DNA from: Bifidobacterium animalis subsp. animalis ATCC 25527
GTDB lineage: Bacteria > Actinomycetota > Actinomycetes > Actinomycetales > Bifidobacteriaceae
Reading direction: 5' to 3'
NCBI RefSeq assembly: GCF_000260715.1
Contig: NC_017834.1
Span: forward strand, 620,001-684,000
DNA length: 64,000 nt
Shown here: positions 55,842 to 64,000 of the stretch, piece by piece
How positions within the stretch are numbered: position 1 is the stretch's first letter
Layout of the letters: each line of letters opens with the position of its first letter
Program-made: the position numbers and the translations under genes
The notes under the pieces: generated by a model
Told to the model about the DNA's origin: nothing
The model's database searches: none
What the model saw: only the letters and a program-made list of their open reading frames with translations

Positions 55842-57734
55842 ATGTGTGGAATTGTGGGTTATGCAGGTAATGTTCTTTGTCCTTCGGATAAGCCGCTTGA
55901 GGTGTGTTTGCAGGGCTTGGAGCGGCTTGAGTATCGCGGGTACGATTCGGCCGGCGTGGCGTTGGTGGCGCCGGGCATGGATCGGGTGCAGGTGAGGAAG
56001 AAGGCCGGGCGGCTGAGCAATCTGGTGGCGGATATCGAGGCGGATCCGTTGCCGGAGGCGACGGTGGCGATCGGGCATACACGTTGGGCGACGAACGGTG
56101 TGCCCAATGATGTGAACGCGCATCCGCATTCGAGCATGGATGGCAAGGTTGCGATCATCCATAACGGGATCATCGAGAACGCCTCGCAGCTGCGTTTGGA
56201 TCTGCAGGCTGAGGGGTACCGGTTCGTGTCGGGCACCGACACGGAGGTGGCGGCCAAGCTGCTGGGCAAGATCGTGGACGCGGTGATCGCGGAGACGGGC
56301 GAGCCGGACCTGTTCGAGGCGGTGCGCCGTCTGGGCCGCATGCTCGAGGGTGCGTTCACGATCCTGGCGATCGACTGCCGCCAGCCGGGTGTCGTGGTCG
56401 GTGCGCGTCATGATTCGCCGCTCGTCGTCGGCCTTGGGGAGGGTGAGAACTACCTGGGTTCGGATGTGGCGGCGTTCGTCGCGTATACGAGGACGGCGAT
56501 GGAGATCGATCAGGACCAGGCGGTGATGATCAGCGCCGGGGGTGTGACGGTCACCGATTTCGATGGCAACGTGGTGGAGGATCCCACCGTGTTCGAGGTG
56601 GATTGGGATGCGTCGGCCGCGGAGAAGGGCGGCTGGGATTCGTTCATGGACAAGGAGATCCATGAGGAGCCGGCCGCGGTCCAGCGCACGTTGATCGGAC
56701 GTTTGGACGATGCCGGCAGCATCAACCTGGATGAGGTGCGCATCGATGAGCATGATTTCAAGATGATCGACAAGATCATCGTGATCGGCTGCGGCACGGC
56801 GTCGTATGCGGGCCTGGTGGCCAAGTACGCGATCGAGCATTGGGTGCGCATCCCGGTGGAGGTGGAGCTGGCGCATGAGTTCCGCTACCGTGACCCGATC
56901 CTGACGCCGCGCACGCTGGTGGTGGCGATCTCGCAGTCGGGTGAGACGATGGACACGTTGATGGCGTTGCGTCATGCGCGTGAGCAGGGGTCGAAGGTGC
57001 TGGCGATCTGCAACACGCAGGGCGCGTCGATCCCGCGTGAGGCGGATGCGGTGCTGTACACGCATGCGGGCCCGGAGGTGGCGGTCGCCTCGACGAAGGC
57101 GTTCGTCGCGCAGATCACGGCGACCTACGTGCTGGGCCTGTACCTGGCGCAACTGAAGGGCACGGTGTTCCGCGACGAGATACGCCAGACCCTCGACTCA
57201 CTCAAGGCCATGCCCGCCAAGATCCAATGGGTGCTCGACACGCAGCCGGACCGCGTGCAGCGTGCCGCCGAGCAACTGCAGGATGCGCAGTCCTTCCTGT
57301 TCCTTGGCCGTCACGTGGGCTACCCGGTGGCGTTGGAGGGCGCGTTGAAGCTCAAGGAGATCGCGTACACGTTCACCGAGGGCTTCGCCGCCGGCGAGCT
57401 CAAGCACGGCCCGATCGCGCTGGTGGACGAGGGAGAGCCGGTGGTGTTCATCGTGCCTCCCGCGCGCGGCCGCAACACGCTGCATGCGAAGGTGATCTCG
57501 GGCATCGAGGAGGTCAAGGCGCGCGGCGCGTACATCATCGCCGTGGCCGAGGAGAACGACAAGGACGTGGAACGCTACGCCGACATGATCTTCTGGCGCC
57601 CCGAATGCCCCACGCTCATGAGCCCGCTCATCGACATCGTCCCCCTGCAGCTGTTCGCCATGGACATGGCCAAGCAGAAGGGCTACGACGTCGACAAGCC
57701 ACGCAACCTCGCCAAATCCGTCACCGTCGAGTGA
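55842..57734 (+). CDS. glmS: Glutamine-fructose-6-phosphate aminotransferase
   Basis: 630 residues from ATG 55842; the mature enzyme must begin with Cys (MCGIVGYAG), which fixes the start. It makes glucosamine 6-phosphate for peptidoglycan. N-terminal class II glutaminase (HTRWATNGVPNDVNAHPH, GTDTEVAAKLL), then two SIS isomerase domains (CGTASYAGLVAKY, SQSGETMDTLMALR, then GRHVGYPVALEGALKLKEIAYTFTEGFAAGELKHGP) and the terminal KSVTVE. No ribosome site is visible, and TATGCT (55829-55834) lies 7 bases upstream, so the mRNA may be leaderless. The stop overlaps the GTG start of the next gene. The first two thirds and the last third differ in codon habit (many NNG codons before ~57180, more NNC after). 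Confidence 0.95.
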   Translation: MCGIVGYAGNVLCPSDKPLEVCLQGLERLEYRGYDSAGVALVAPGMDRVQVRKKAGRLSNLVADIEADPLPEATVAIGHTRWATNGVPNDVNAHPHSSMDGKVAIIHNGIIENASQLRLDLQAEGYRFVSGTDTEVAAKLLGKIVDAVIAETGEPDLFEAVRRLGRMLEGAFTILAIDCRQPGVVVGARHDSPLVVGLGEGENYLGSDVAAFVAYTRTAMEIDQDQAVMISAGGVTVTDFDGNVVEDPTVFEVDWDASAAEKGGWDSFMDKEIHEEPAAVQRTLIGRLDDAGSINLDEVRIDEHDFKMIDKIIVIGCGTASYAGLVAKYAIEHWVRIPVEVELAHEFRYRDPILTPRTLVVAISQSGETMDTLMALRHAREQGSKVLAICNTQGASIPREADAVLYTHAGPEVAVASTKAFVAQITATYVLGLYLAQLKGTVFRDEIRQTLDSLKAMPAKIQWVLDTQPDRVQRAAEQLQDAQSFLFLGRHVGYPVALEGALKLKEIAYTFTEGFAAGELKHGPIALVDEGEPVVFIVPPARGRNTLHAKVISGIEEVKARGAYIIAVAEENDKDVERYADMIFWRPECPTLMSPLIDIVPLQLFAMDMAKQKGYDVDKPRNLAKSVTVE

Positions 57735-58480
57735 ACGGCGCTCATCGCTGGGTGATCGAGGAACCGCACATCCCGTTCGATCTCACGGTGGTCTATGAGA
57801 ACGAGCGCATCATTGTCGTGGACAAGCCGCATTTTCTGGCAACCACGCCTCGCGGCATGTGGTATCGCGAAACGGCATTGATGCGCTTGCGCGAACGGTA
57901 TCGGGAGCCGAATATCACCCCCGCGCACAGACTCGACCGTCCCACCGCCGGCATTGTGGTATTCGTGCGGGATCCCGCTGTCCGTGGCGCCTATCAGATG
58001 CTGTTTCAGGAGCATCGCACCAGGAAGTGCTATGAATGTCTGGCGCCGATTCGTCCGCTTGCCACGCCCCGCACCGGCACCGTCGTGCACGGGTCACCTC
58101 CGCGAATCTGGCCATTGGTGCGCCGCTCGTGTATCCGAAAGACGAGGGGCGTGCTGTGCGCGCAGGAAATACCGGGGCAGGTGAATGCGGAGACGGCGAT
58201 CGAGCTCGAAGCATTGCATGCCCGCATGAGTGCGCGAATGGGCATGCCGATCGGCGTATACCGGCTTCTTCCCCGTACCGGCAAGACCCACCAGCTTCGC
58301 GTGCACATGAATTCGCTGGGGCTGCCCATTGTTGGCGATGATTTCTACCCGCGCATAGAGGAACGAGCCTACGACGATTTCTCCCAGCCGCTCCAGCTCG
58401 TTGCCCGTTCGTTGGCCTTCACCGACCCGTTCACTGGCGACCCGCTCGAATTCAGCTCAAAGATTGAGCTGGGGATCTAG
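57731..58480 (+). CDS. RluA-family pseudouridine synthase
   Basis: 249 residues starting at GTG 57731, which overlaps the glmS stop (GTGA), so it is translationally coupled; a longer frame upstream lies inside glmS and is not real. RluA/RsuA-type: VYENERIIVVDKPHFL, the catalytic HRLDRPTAGIVVF with Asp69, and the TGKTHQLRVHMNSLGLPIVGDDFYP block of the RluA subfamily. The N-terminal S4 domain is missing, as in TruC/RluA-like short members. Substrate RNA unknown. Its position behind glmS is not functionally informative. Confidence 0.88.
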   Translation: MNGAHRWVIEEPHIPFDLTVVYENERIIVVDKPHFLATTPRGMWYRETALMRLRERYREPNITPAHRLDRPTAGIVVFVRDPAVRGAYQMLFQEHRTRKCYECLAPIRPLATPRTGTVVHGSPPRIWPLVRRSCIRKTRGVLCAQEIPGQVNAETAIELEALHARMSARMGMPIGVYRLLPRTGKTHQLRVHMNSLGLPIVGDDFYPRIEERAYDDFSQPLQLVARSLAFTDPFTGDPLEFSSKIELGI

Positions 58481-58517
58481 ATTCTATACTGTTGTCGAAT
58501 TCGAAGGACGGGGAGAC

Positions 58518-58923
58518 ATGAACGCGCAGATTTGGTATGTGGTTTTGCTCAGCGTAATCGTGATCGCCGCGCTGATCGGCACCTCCATTGTGCTCGGGCA
58601 ATCGAAGAACGGGCTGGGGGGGGGAGGATCATTACACCGATCTGGATCCGCAGATGCAGGGCGAGCTCTACGCCACGCCCGTCATCGTGGGAGACGACGG
58701 CGTGACACGGCAGAAGGGCATTGTGCATGACATCAAGCAGATGCCAGACGACACGGCGATTGTCGACGTGCTCTACGCCGGTTCGAAGAAAGGCAGCAAC
58801 GGCGATACGAAGGCCGAGCACATGACGATGAAGGAAGTGGATGTTCGCCGTCTCGGCCTCAAACCCGGCACCACCGTCACCCTGCATGTTGTGGATGGGG
58901 CGATCACGCTCATCGAGCAGTGA
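58518..58923 (+). pseudogene. Small membrane-anchored protein gene interrupted at a run of nine G
   Basis: ATG 58518 (GGGGAGAC upstream) opens a frame with a membrane span (WYVVLLSVIVIAALIGTSIV) that goes out of phase at nine G (58616-58624). The continuing frame (GEDHYTDLDPQMQGELY to the stop at 58923) begins at the same tract. With one G fewer the two parts give a single 134-residue protein: an N-terminal anchor and a ~95-residue soluble domain ending ITLIEQ. As given, translation would end early in an Arg-rich tail. Either a phase-variable gene, a recent inactivation, or a base-calling error in a homopolymer; no function is recognised. Confidence 0.75.
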
Positions 58924-58929
58924 CGGAGG

Positions 58930-59688
58930 TCACACATTCTTCGCGTAGATCGAGGCCATGCCTTTGAAGATGAGCGTCGGGTCGACGACATCGATGAGCG
59001 GGCAGTCGAAGATGCGCGACATGCCACCGGTGGCGACCACCTTGAAATCGGTGTCGAGCTCCTCGCGGAACTGTGTAATCGTGCGTTCGATGCCACCGAG
59101 GCAGTCGTAGTAGAGTCCGGCCTGCATGGCATCTTTCGTGTTGGCGGCGAGAATCGATCTGGGCCGTGTGATCTGCACTTCGGGCAGCTGGGCGGTGTTC
59201 GAGGCGAGCGCTGCAGCCGCGGTGCCGATGCCGGTGGTGATGAGCCCTGCGAGAATGGCGCCCTTCTCGTCGACGTAGTTGTAGGTGGTGGCGGTGCCCA
59301 TGTCTATGACCAGCACCGGGCCGCCATAGGTGGTGTAGGCACCTGCACAGTCGGCGAGCAGGTCGGCGCCGAGAGAGCGTGGGTCGTCCATGCGAATGTT
59401 CATGCCGGTTTTGATGCCCGGACCGATGATCATCGGGTCGATGCCCAGGAATTTGATCATCGAGGAGATGAACGAATGCATCACTTTCGGCACAACGGAG
59501 GAGATGATCGCGTCCTGCACATCGTCGGGCGAGAAATTGCTCAGTTGCAGGAATTGGAGGATCATGAGGCCGTATTCGTCGGACGTGTGGTTCGACCGTG
59601 TGGTGATGCGGTAGGTGTCAACGGTCTCGGTGCCCTCCATGAGACCGATCACAATGTTCGTGTTGCCGATGTCGACTGCCAGAATCAT
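58930..59688 (-). CDS. coaX: Type III pantothenate kinase
   Basis: 252 residues from ATG 59688 (CAAGGAGCAGGC upstream). It phosphorylates pantothenate in the first step of coenzyme A synthesis. ASKHA fold: AVDIGNTNIVIG (phosphate 1 motif), SLGADLLADCAGAY, VLVIDMGTATTYNYVD, ITTGIGTAAAAL, and ATGGMSR near the C terminus. A long upstream frame on the same strand is not part of it. It converges with the frameshifted membrane gene, 6 bases apart. Confidence 0.95.
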   Translation of the reverse strand: MILAVDIGNTNIVIGLMEGTETVDTYRITTRSNHTSDEYGLMILQFLQLSNFSPDDVQDAIISSVVPKVMHSFISSMIKFLGIDPMIIGPGIKTGMNIRMDDPRSLGADLLADCAGAYTTYGGPVLVIDMGTATTYNYVDEKGAILAGLITTGIGTAAAALASNTAQLPEVQITRPRSILAANTKDAMQAGLYYDCLGGIERTITQFREELDTDFKVVATGGMSRIFDCPLIDVVDPTLIFKGMASIYAKNV

Positions 59689-59857
59689 GCCTGCTCCTTG
59701 TGCTCGATGCCTCCAACTTAGCAGACGACCCGACGTCCGGGCGGCCGGATGCGATACAATGATCGCGGTGACCGACCCGCCGAGGCGGTCAACCGACAGA
59801 ACCATGCAGCATACGGGCCCAGTGCGCCCTATGCCGCATATGAACATTAGAGGTACC

Positions 59858-61609
59858 ATGACAGAACCGAAGAACGGCTTGCAGAACAACAATGAGCCGA
59901 AGCCGCAGAACGCCGACAATGCGTCTGCGAGCGAGAACAAGGCTGGCAACGCAAGCGCAGCCAGCACCGATGCGTCATTGCAGGCGCACGAGAAAAGCGG
60001 GAACACGCATTCGGGTTGGAAAGGCTGGGTGCTTGGCGCCATAGCCGTAATCATCGTGGCGGCAATCGTGTTCGCCGTGATGAACCATACGCGCGCAGGC
60101 AAGGAATCTGCAATCCAGACGGGAACGCCGGCGCAGACGGTCACGATCGGGCTCAAGCTGGCGCCGACGAATCTGGACATTCGAAACACCGCGGGCTCGT
60201 CGCTCGATCAGGTGCTCATCGGCAACGTGTACGAAGGACTGGTGAGCCGCAACGAGGAGAACAAGGTGGTCCCAGCCCTTGCCAAAAGCTGGGAGGTGAG
60301 TGACGACGGTCTCACCTACACGTTCCACCTCAATAAGGGCATGCACTTCTCGAATGGCGACGAACTCAATGCGGACGATGTGGTGTGGTCGATCCAGCAG
60401 CTGAAGGAGAAGCAGTACCACGATGCGGACGCGTTGCGCAACTTCAAGTCGATCAGCGCCCCGAACGCAGACACCGTGGTGATCACACTGACCAAGCCAT
60501 ACTCGCAGCTCCTGTGGGCATTGAGCGGACGCGCGGGTCTTGTGTTCGACAAGGACGCCAAGTATGTGGCGAAGACACAGGCAGTGGGTTCCGGCCCATA
60601 CAAGGTGGCCAAGTTCACGCCGAACAACTCGATCGAGCTCGTGGCCGACGAGAACTACTGGGGATCGAACAAACCGAAGACGAAGAATATTGTGATCCGT
60701 TACTTCGCCGACGACAATGCAGCCGTGAACGCGCTCAAATCCGGCGATGTGCAGGTGCTTGCGCCAATCACCTACGCGCTTGCCGAATCCGCGCTCGGCC
60801 CCCGGATCGAAACCAAATCGTCGGATTCCAACGGCACCGAGCACTCCAAGGAGTCGGGCGACCCCACCTCGCGATTCGTGGTGAAAGTGGGCGACGGCAC
60901 CGACAAATACGTGCTCGCCATGAACAACGCCAAAGGCAAAGCGACTGCTGACAAGAAAGTGCGCAAGGCCATTCGGTACGCCATAGACCATGACCAGCTC
61001 ATCGCCTCGCGCGGGAGCGTGGATGCCAAACTCGGCGGCCCGATTCCCTCGCTCGACCCGGGCTACCGGGATCTGAGCTCGAAGTACCCGCACGACATCG
61101 AGAAAGCACGCGAACTCATGAAGCAGGCCGGCTATTCCGCCGACCACCCGCTCAAACTCACGTTGACCTACCCGAACACCTACGGCACCGAGCTCGGCGA
61201 ACAGCTGCGCTCGCAGTTGAAGGAGGCATACATCGAGCTCAAGGTGAACGTGGTCGAGTTCTCCACGTGGCTGCAGGACGTCTACACCGACAAAGACTAC
61301 GACCTGTCGATGGTGGACCACAACGAGAGCCACGATTTCTCGCAGTGGACGCGGCCGGACTACTATTACGGCTACGACAACCGGAAGGTGCAGCAGTTGT
61401 ACGAGGAGGCGATGGGTGCCACAAACGACGACGAGCGTGATGCCAAGCTCGCCGAGGCCGCGCAGACCGTGAGTGAGGATGCCGCGGCTGACTGGCTGTT
61501 CAACTACCGCGTCGCCACGGCGATGGACAAGGGCGTGGAGGGCTTCCCGCTCAACATGAATCAGACGTTCATGCCGTTGGCGCAGCTCACCTACACGCCA
61601 GCCAAGTAG
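59858..61609 (+). CDS. Oligopeptide/nickel-type ABC transporter substrate-binding protein, membrane-anchored
   Basis: 583 residues from ATG 59858 (TTAGAGGTACC upstream; ATG 59840 would add six). Family 5 (OppA/DppA) solute-binding protein: VYEGLVSRNEENKVVPALAKSWE, TYTFHLNKGMHFSNGDELNADDVVWS and LTYPNTYG are recognised. Instead of a lipoprotein signal it has ~50 hydrophilic Asn/Ala/Ser/Lys residues and then one membrane span (GWVLGAIAVIIVAAIVFAVM), so it is probably anchored as a type II membrane protein. Permeases and ATPase follow. Ligand probably peptides, not provable from sequence. Confidence 0.9.
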   Translation: MTEPKNGLQNNNEPKPQNADNASASENKAGNASAASTDASLQAHEKSGNTHSGWKGWVLGAIAVIIVAAIVFAVMNHTRAGKESAIQTGTPAQTVTIGLKLAPTNLDIRNTAGSSLDQVLIGNVYEGLVSRNEENKVVPALAKSWEVSDDGLTYTFHLNKGMHFSNGDELNADDVVWSIQQLKEKQYHDADALRNFKSISAPNADTVVITLTKPYSQLLWALSGRAGLVFDKDAKYVAKTQAVGSGPYKVAKFTPNNSIELVADENYWGSNKPKTKNIVIRYFADDNAAVNALKSGDVQVLAPITYALAESALGPRIETKSSDSNGTEHSKESGDPTSRFVVKVGDGTDKYVLAMNNAKGKATADKKVRKAIRYAIDHDQLIASRGSVDAKLGGPIPSLDPGYRDLSSKYPHDIEKARELMKQAGYSADHPLKLTLTYPNTYGTELGEQLRSQLKEAYIELKVNVVEFSTWLQDVYTDKDYDLSMVDHNESHDFSQWTRPDYYYGYDNRKVQQLYEEAMGATNDDERDAKLAEAAQTVSEDAAADWLFNYRVATAMDKGVEGFPLNMNQTFMPLAQLTYTPAK

Positions 61610-61648
61610 CAAACGGCCTCATAACGGTCTCAAAGGACGCGTGTCTTC

Positions 61649-62611
61649 ATGAAATATGTGTTGCGACGCATCGCCATGTTCCTGGTGGCGCTGTTGGCGA
61701 TCTCGCTCATCGTGTTCCTCATGCTGCGCGTGCTGCCGGGAGACATCGCCGCCGTGATGGCGGGCACGAACTCGCCGCCCGAGCGTGTGGCCCAGTTGAG
61801 GGCCCAGATGGGACTCGACAAGCCGCTTCCACAGCAATACTTCGAGTGGGTCGGCGGACTGTTGCGCGGTGACTTCGGCACGACCATGCTCACCGGCCAG
61901 CCCGTGGCTTCCGTGGTCGCCTCGCGTGCCGCCATCACGTTCCCGCTCATTGTGTTGGGCATGCTGGTGGCACTGCTGTTCGGAATCCCGCTTGGCTACC
62001 TCGCCGTGCGCACGACGAACCGTGCGGCCAAGGCACTGTTCCAGACCATCGCGATCATTGGAGGCGCCATTCCGGCCCTATGGGGCGGTCTGCTGCTCAT
62101 TCTGCTGTTCGCGCGCGGACTGGGCGTGTTCGAAGTGTTCCCGGCGCAGGGATTCCCGAGTCGTGGGTGGGCCGATCCGTCCCGCGCATCGCTCAGTCTG
62201 GTGTTGCCGGCACTCACCGTGGGCCTGATCGTCGGCGCCACAATCATGCGTTATACGCGTTCCTCGTTGCAGACCATCGCCTCCTCCGGCTACGTTGAGA
62301 TGGCGATGGCATGCGGCATGACGCGCAGACAGGCGTTGTGGCATGTGGGCATGCGACTGGCGATGCCGCAGCTCGTCTCGGTGATCGGCCTCACCTTCGC
62401 CGAGATGGTCACCGGGGTCATGGTGATTGAGAACCTGTTCGCATTGCCGGGCATAGGCACCGGCTTGGTGAATGATCTCGGCCATCGCGACCTCATTGCC
62501 GTGCAGAGCGAGCTGTTCATGTTGGCGGCGTTCTTCCTGGTGATCGGCCTGCTCGTCGACCTGACGCACCGGGCACTCGACCCGCGATTGGGGGAGGGGA
62601 GCAATGAATAG
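61649..62611 (+). CDS. Oligopeptide ABC transporter permease (DppB/OppB type)
   Basis: 320 residues, six predicted membrane spans. Family features: N-terminal MKYVLRRIAMFLVALLAISLIVF, then MGLDKPLPQQYFEWVGGLLRGDFG, and the ATPase-contact loop AMACGMTRRQALWHVGMRLA. First channel subunit of the importer. It ends 8 bases inside the next gene's start, so it is coupled to it. Confidence 0.94.
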   Translation: MKYVLRRIAMFLVALLAISLIVFLMLRVLPGDIAAVMAGTNSPPERVAQLRAQMGLDKPLPQQYFEWVGGLLRGDFGTTMLTGQPVASVVASRAAITFPLIVLGMLVALLFGIPLGYLAVRTTNRAAKALFQTIAIIGGAIPALWGGLLLILLFARGLGVFEVFPAQGFPSRGWADPSRASLSLVLPALTVGLIVGATIMRYTRSSLQTIASSGYVEMAMACGMTRRQALWHVGMRLAMPQLVSVIGLTFAEMVTGVMVIENLFALPGIGTGLVNDLGHRDLIAVQSELFMLAAFFLVIGLLVDLTHRALDPRLGEGSNE

Positions 62612-63488
62612 GCAATCTGTACGCACGCACTTTCGCCGCGTGGGCATCGTCGTCTCGACGATGTGGTCGCGCGGCACCGGCAGGTTCTCGTTGATCGTGC
62701 TCGGCCTGTGGGTGCTGGTCTCGCTCGTCTCGCTGTTCTGGACCCCGCGGCCATTGTGGCAAACCGATGGCTACAACGTATGGGCGAAACCGTCACGCGG
62801 GCACTGGCTCGGCACCGATGGCACCGGTGCCGATGTGCTCAGCTGGCTCATGGCCGGATCGCGCACGAATCTGGCCATCGTGGTGCTCACCGTCTGTTTC
62901 GCCCTCGCCTTCGGTCTGCTGCTCGTGTCGCTGATGGTCTCGCGCAGCACATTGCTGGCGAACGGCACCGTGGTGGCGATCGACGCGCTCATCTCGATTC
63001 CCACCGTGCTCATCGCGCTCATGCTCGCCGTGCCGCTTGGCGCTTCGATTCTGGGCATTGTGCTCGCCTGTGGTTTCGGGTATGGGCTCAATCTCGCCCG
63101 CGTCGCCCGCCCGCAGGCCATGCTTTCTGCCAGAAGCCTGTATGTGGAGTCGGCGCTGTCGAACGGCGCGTCTGCGGCACGGGTGTTCTTCACGCATGTG
63201 CTGACGAACATTCGGCCGGTGGTCACGGTGCAGTGTTCGCTCGCCGCTGGAACCGCAGTGTTGGCGGAGACGGGGCTCACCTACCTCGGTGTGGGTGTGC
63301 CGTCCGGTGTGCCGAGTTGGGGGTATTCGCTCGCCTCGTCGGTCAAGTTCATCACGATCTACCCGCTCACGGTCGTGTGGCCCGGCCTGATCGTCACCGT
63401 GGTCGTCGTGGCGCTCAATCTGTTCGGAGACGCGTTGCACGATGCCGCCGACCCGCTGAGCAACCCGAGGTTGAGGAGGGTCTCATGA
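62604..63488 (+). CDS. Oligopeptide ABC transporter permease (DppC/OppC type)
   Basis: 294 residues; ATG 62604 overlaps the upstream stop region, and GGGGAGGGGAGC is the ribosome site inside it. Six predicted spans; family segments WLGTDGTGADVLSWLMAGSRTNL and the contact loop ESALSNGASAARVFFTHVL. Second channel subunit. The stop and the next start overlap (ATGA). Confidence 0.93.
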   Translation: MNRQSVRTHFRRVGIVVSTMWSRGTGRFSLIVLGLWVLVSLVSLFWTPRPLWQTDGYNVWAKPSRGHWLGTDGTGADVLSWLMAGSRTNLAIVVLTVCFALAFGLLLVSLMVSRSTLLANGTVVAIDALISIPTVLIALMLAVPLGASILGIVLACGFGYGLNLARVARPQAMLSARSLYVESALSNGASAARVFFTHVLTNIRPVVTVQCSLAAGTAVLAETGLTYLGVGVPSGVPSWGYSLASSVKFITIYPLTVVWPGLIVTVVVVALNLFGDALHDAADPLSNPRLRRVS

Positions 63489-64000
63489 GTGTGGATCTGC
63501 AATCTGTGAATGTGTCAATTGCGGGCAGGCAGATTGTTCGCGATGTCTGCCTGCAGATTCGCGACGGCCAGCGTGTGGGACTGATCGGCTCCTCAGGCTC
63601 CGGCAAATCGATGATTGCACGGGCGATCATGGGACTGCTGCCGCAAGACGCCCAGCTGAGCGGTTCGATCAATGTGAACGGTACGCAGACGGTTGGTATG
63701 AACGACGTGCAACTCGCCAGGCTGCGCGGTGCGGCGATGGGCATGGTGTTCCAGAATCCGGCGGCTTCGCTCAACCCGTTGTTGCGCGTGCGTGAACAGA
63801 TTGAGCTTCCGCTCAAGTTGCACTACGATCTGCCCGCGCAGGCCCGTGTCGAACGTGTGGCGAACATGGCTGCGAAAGTGGGTCTGCCGGCCGATGTGCT
63901 CGACAGATTCCCCCACCAGCTTTCCGGCGGCCAACAGCAGCGTGTGAGCATCGCGACGGCGCTGATCACGTCGCCACGCCTGATCATTGCCGACGAGCCG
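63485..64000 (+). CDS. Oligopeptide ABC transporter ATPase, cut by the window end
   Basis: The first 172 residues are visible: ATG 63485 overlapping the upstream stop, GGAGGG upstream as ribosome site. Walker A GSSGSGKS, the Q-loop region [12 protein letters not shown], signature LSGGQQQR and the start of Walker B LIIADEP at the edge. OppD/DppD type; full members are 260-330 residues, or ~550 if both ATPases are fused as in many actinobacteria, which cannot be decided here. Confidence 0.9.
   Translation, partial: MSVDLQSVNVSIAGRQIVRDVCLQIRDGQRVGLIGSSGSGKSMIARAIMGLLPQDAQLSGSINVNGTQTVGMNDVQLARLRGAAMGMVFQNPAASLNPLLRVREQIELPLKLHYDLPAQARVERVANMAAKVGLPADVLDRFPHQLSGGQQQRVSIATALITSPRLIIADEP

Noticed and set aside
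57227..57730. N-terminal extension of the RluA-type protein inside glmS
   Set aside because: This part is an Arg/Gly/Ala-rich out-of-frame reading of glmS; the GTG at 57731 gives the family N terminus and couples to the glmS stop.

Overview
The window is a high-GC actinobacterial chromosome segment, almost certainly Bifidobacterium and perhaps from the B. animalis/B. pseudolongum side of the genus (species is inference). Evidence for this: the order rpmE-prfA-prmC-tsaC-wecA, which is the conserved actinobacterial order; an actinobacterial-type DapD; ftsE-ftsX next to a CHAP hydrolase and smpB; and a sugar ABC importer with no ATPase of its own. Bifidobacterial family proteins such as the ROK and LacI regulators, the multi-GH43 sugar cluster and a PIF1-like helicase fit the same picture.

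Layout. 1-2062: end of a coiled-coil protein, a CAT-anticodon tRNA and an XRE-like regulator. 2028-20950: an 18.7 kb xylo-oligosaccharide island bounded by two nearly identical copies of rpmE in direct orientation. Inside it are xylA, a GH43 enzyme, a divergent lacI-type repressor, a sugar-binding lipoprotein with two permeases, a second GH43, two esterases, a third GH43, xylB and a ROK repressor. 21159-25189: prfA, prmC, tsaC and a wecA-type transferase. 25489-32757: guaB, orn, a HAD phosphatase, a PIF1-like helicase, a small membrane protein and proS. 32758-33129: a non-coding block with tandem hairpins and DnaA boxes in front of an ssb-like gene. 33938-41398: pepO, an HdeD-like protein, map, gltA, rlmH, dapD and a 43-residue membrane peptide. 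41552-47462: prfB, ftsE, ftsX, a CHAP hydrolase and smpB. 47810-51954: an amino-acid ABC importer with two tandem binding proteins. 51955-54885: a non-coding region on both sides of one hypothetical gene, filled with two arrays of a degenerate motif spaced almost exactly 52 bp apart. 54886-58923: an orphan LuxR-type response regulator, glmS, an RluA-type pseudouridine synthase and a small membrane gene broken at a run of nine G. 58930-64000: coaX and an oligopeptide ABC importer cut by the window end.

How it works together. The island encodes a complete intracellular xylo-oligosaccharide route. The ABC importer takes up decorated oligosaccharides, and two esterases and three GH43 enzymes, all without signal peptides, remove side groups and release xylose or arabinose. 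XylA and XylB then make xylulose 5-phosphate, which in bifidobacteria feeds the phosphoketolase pathway. Control is probably dual, by the LacI and ROK proteins; candidate inverted-repeat operators lie at xylA, the importer and the xylB/ROK divergent region. Because copy 1 of rpmE keeps the upstream flank and copy 2 keeps prfA, recombination between the two repeats would remove the island and leave a single intact rpmE-prfA locus.

The most unusual structures are the 52-bp phased arrays (51999-52426 and 53634-54474), the rpmE-flanked island, a 21-nt element shared by two DnaA-box-bearing upstream regions (33037 and 53483), a hairpin family built on TGCGTAA/TTACGCA arms, and the G9 tract at 58616-58624.
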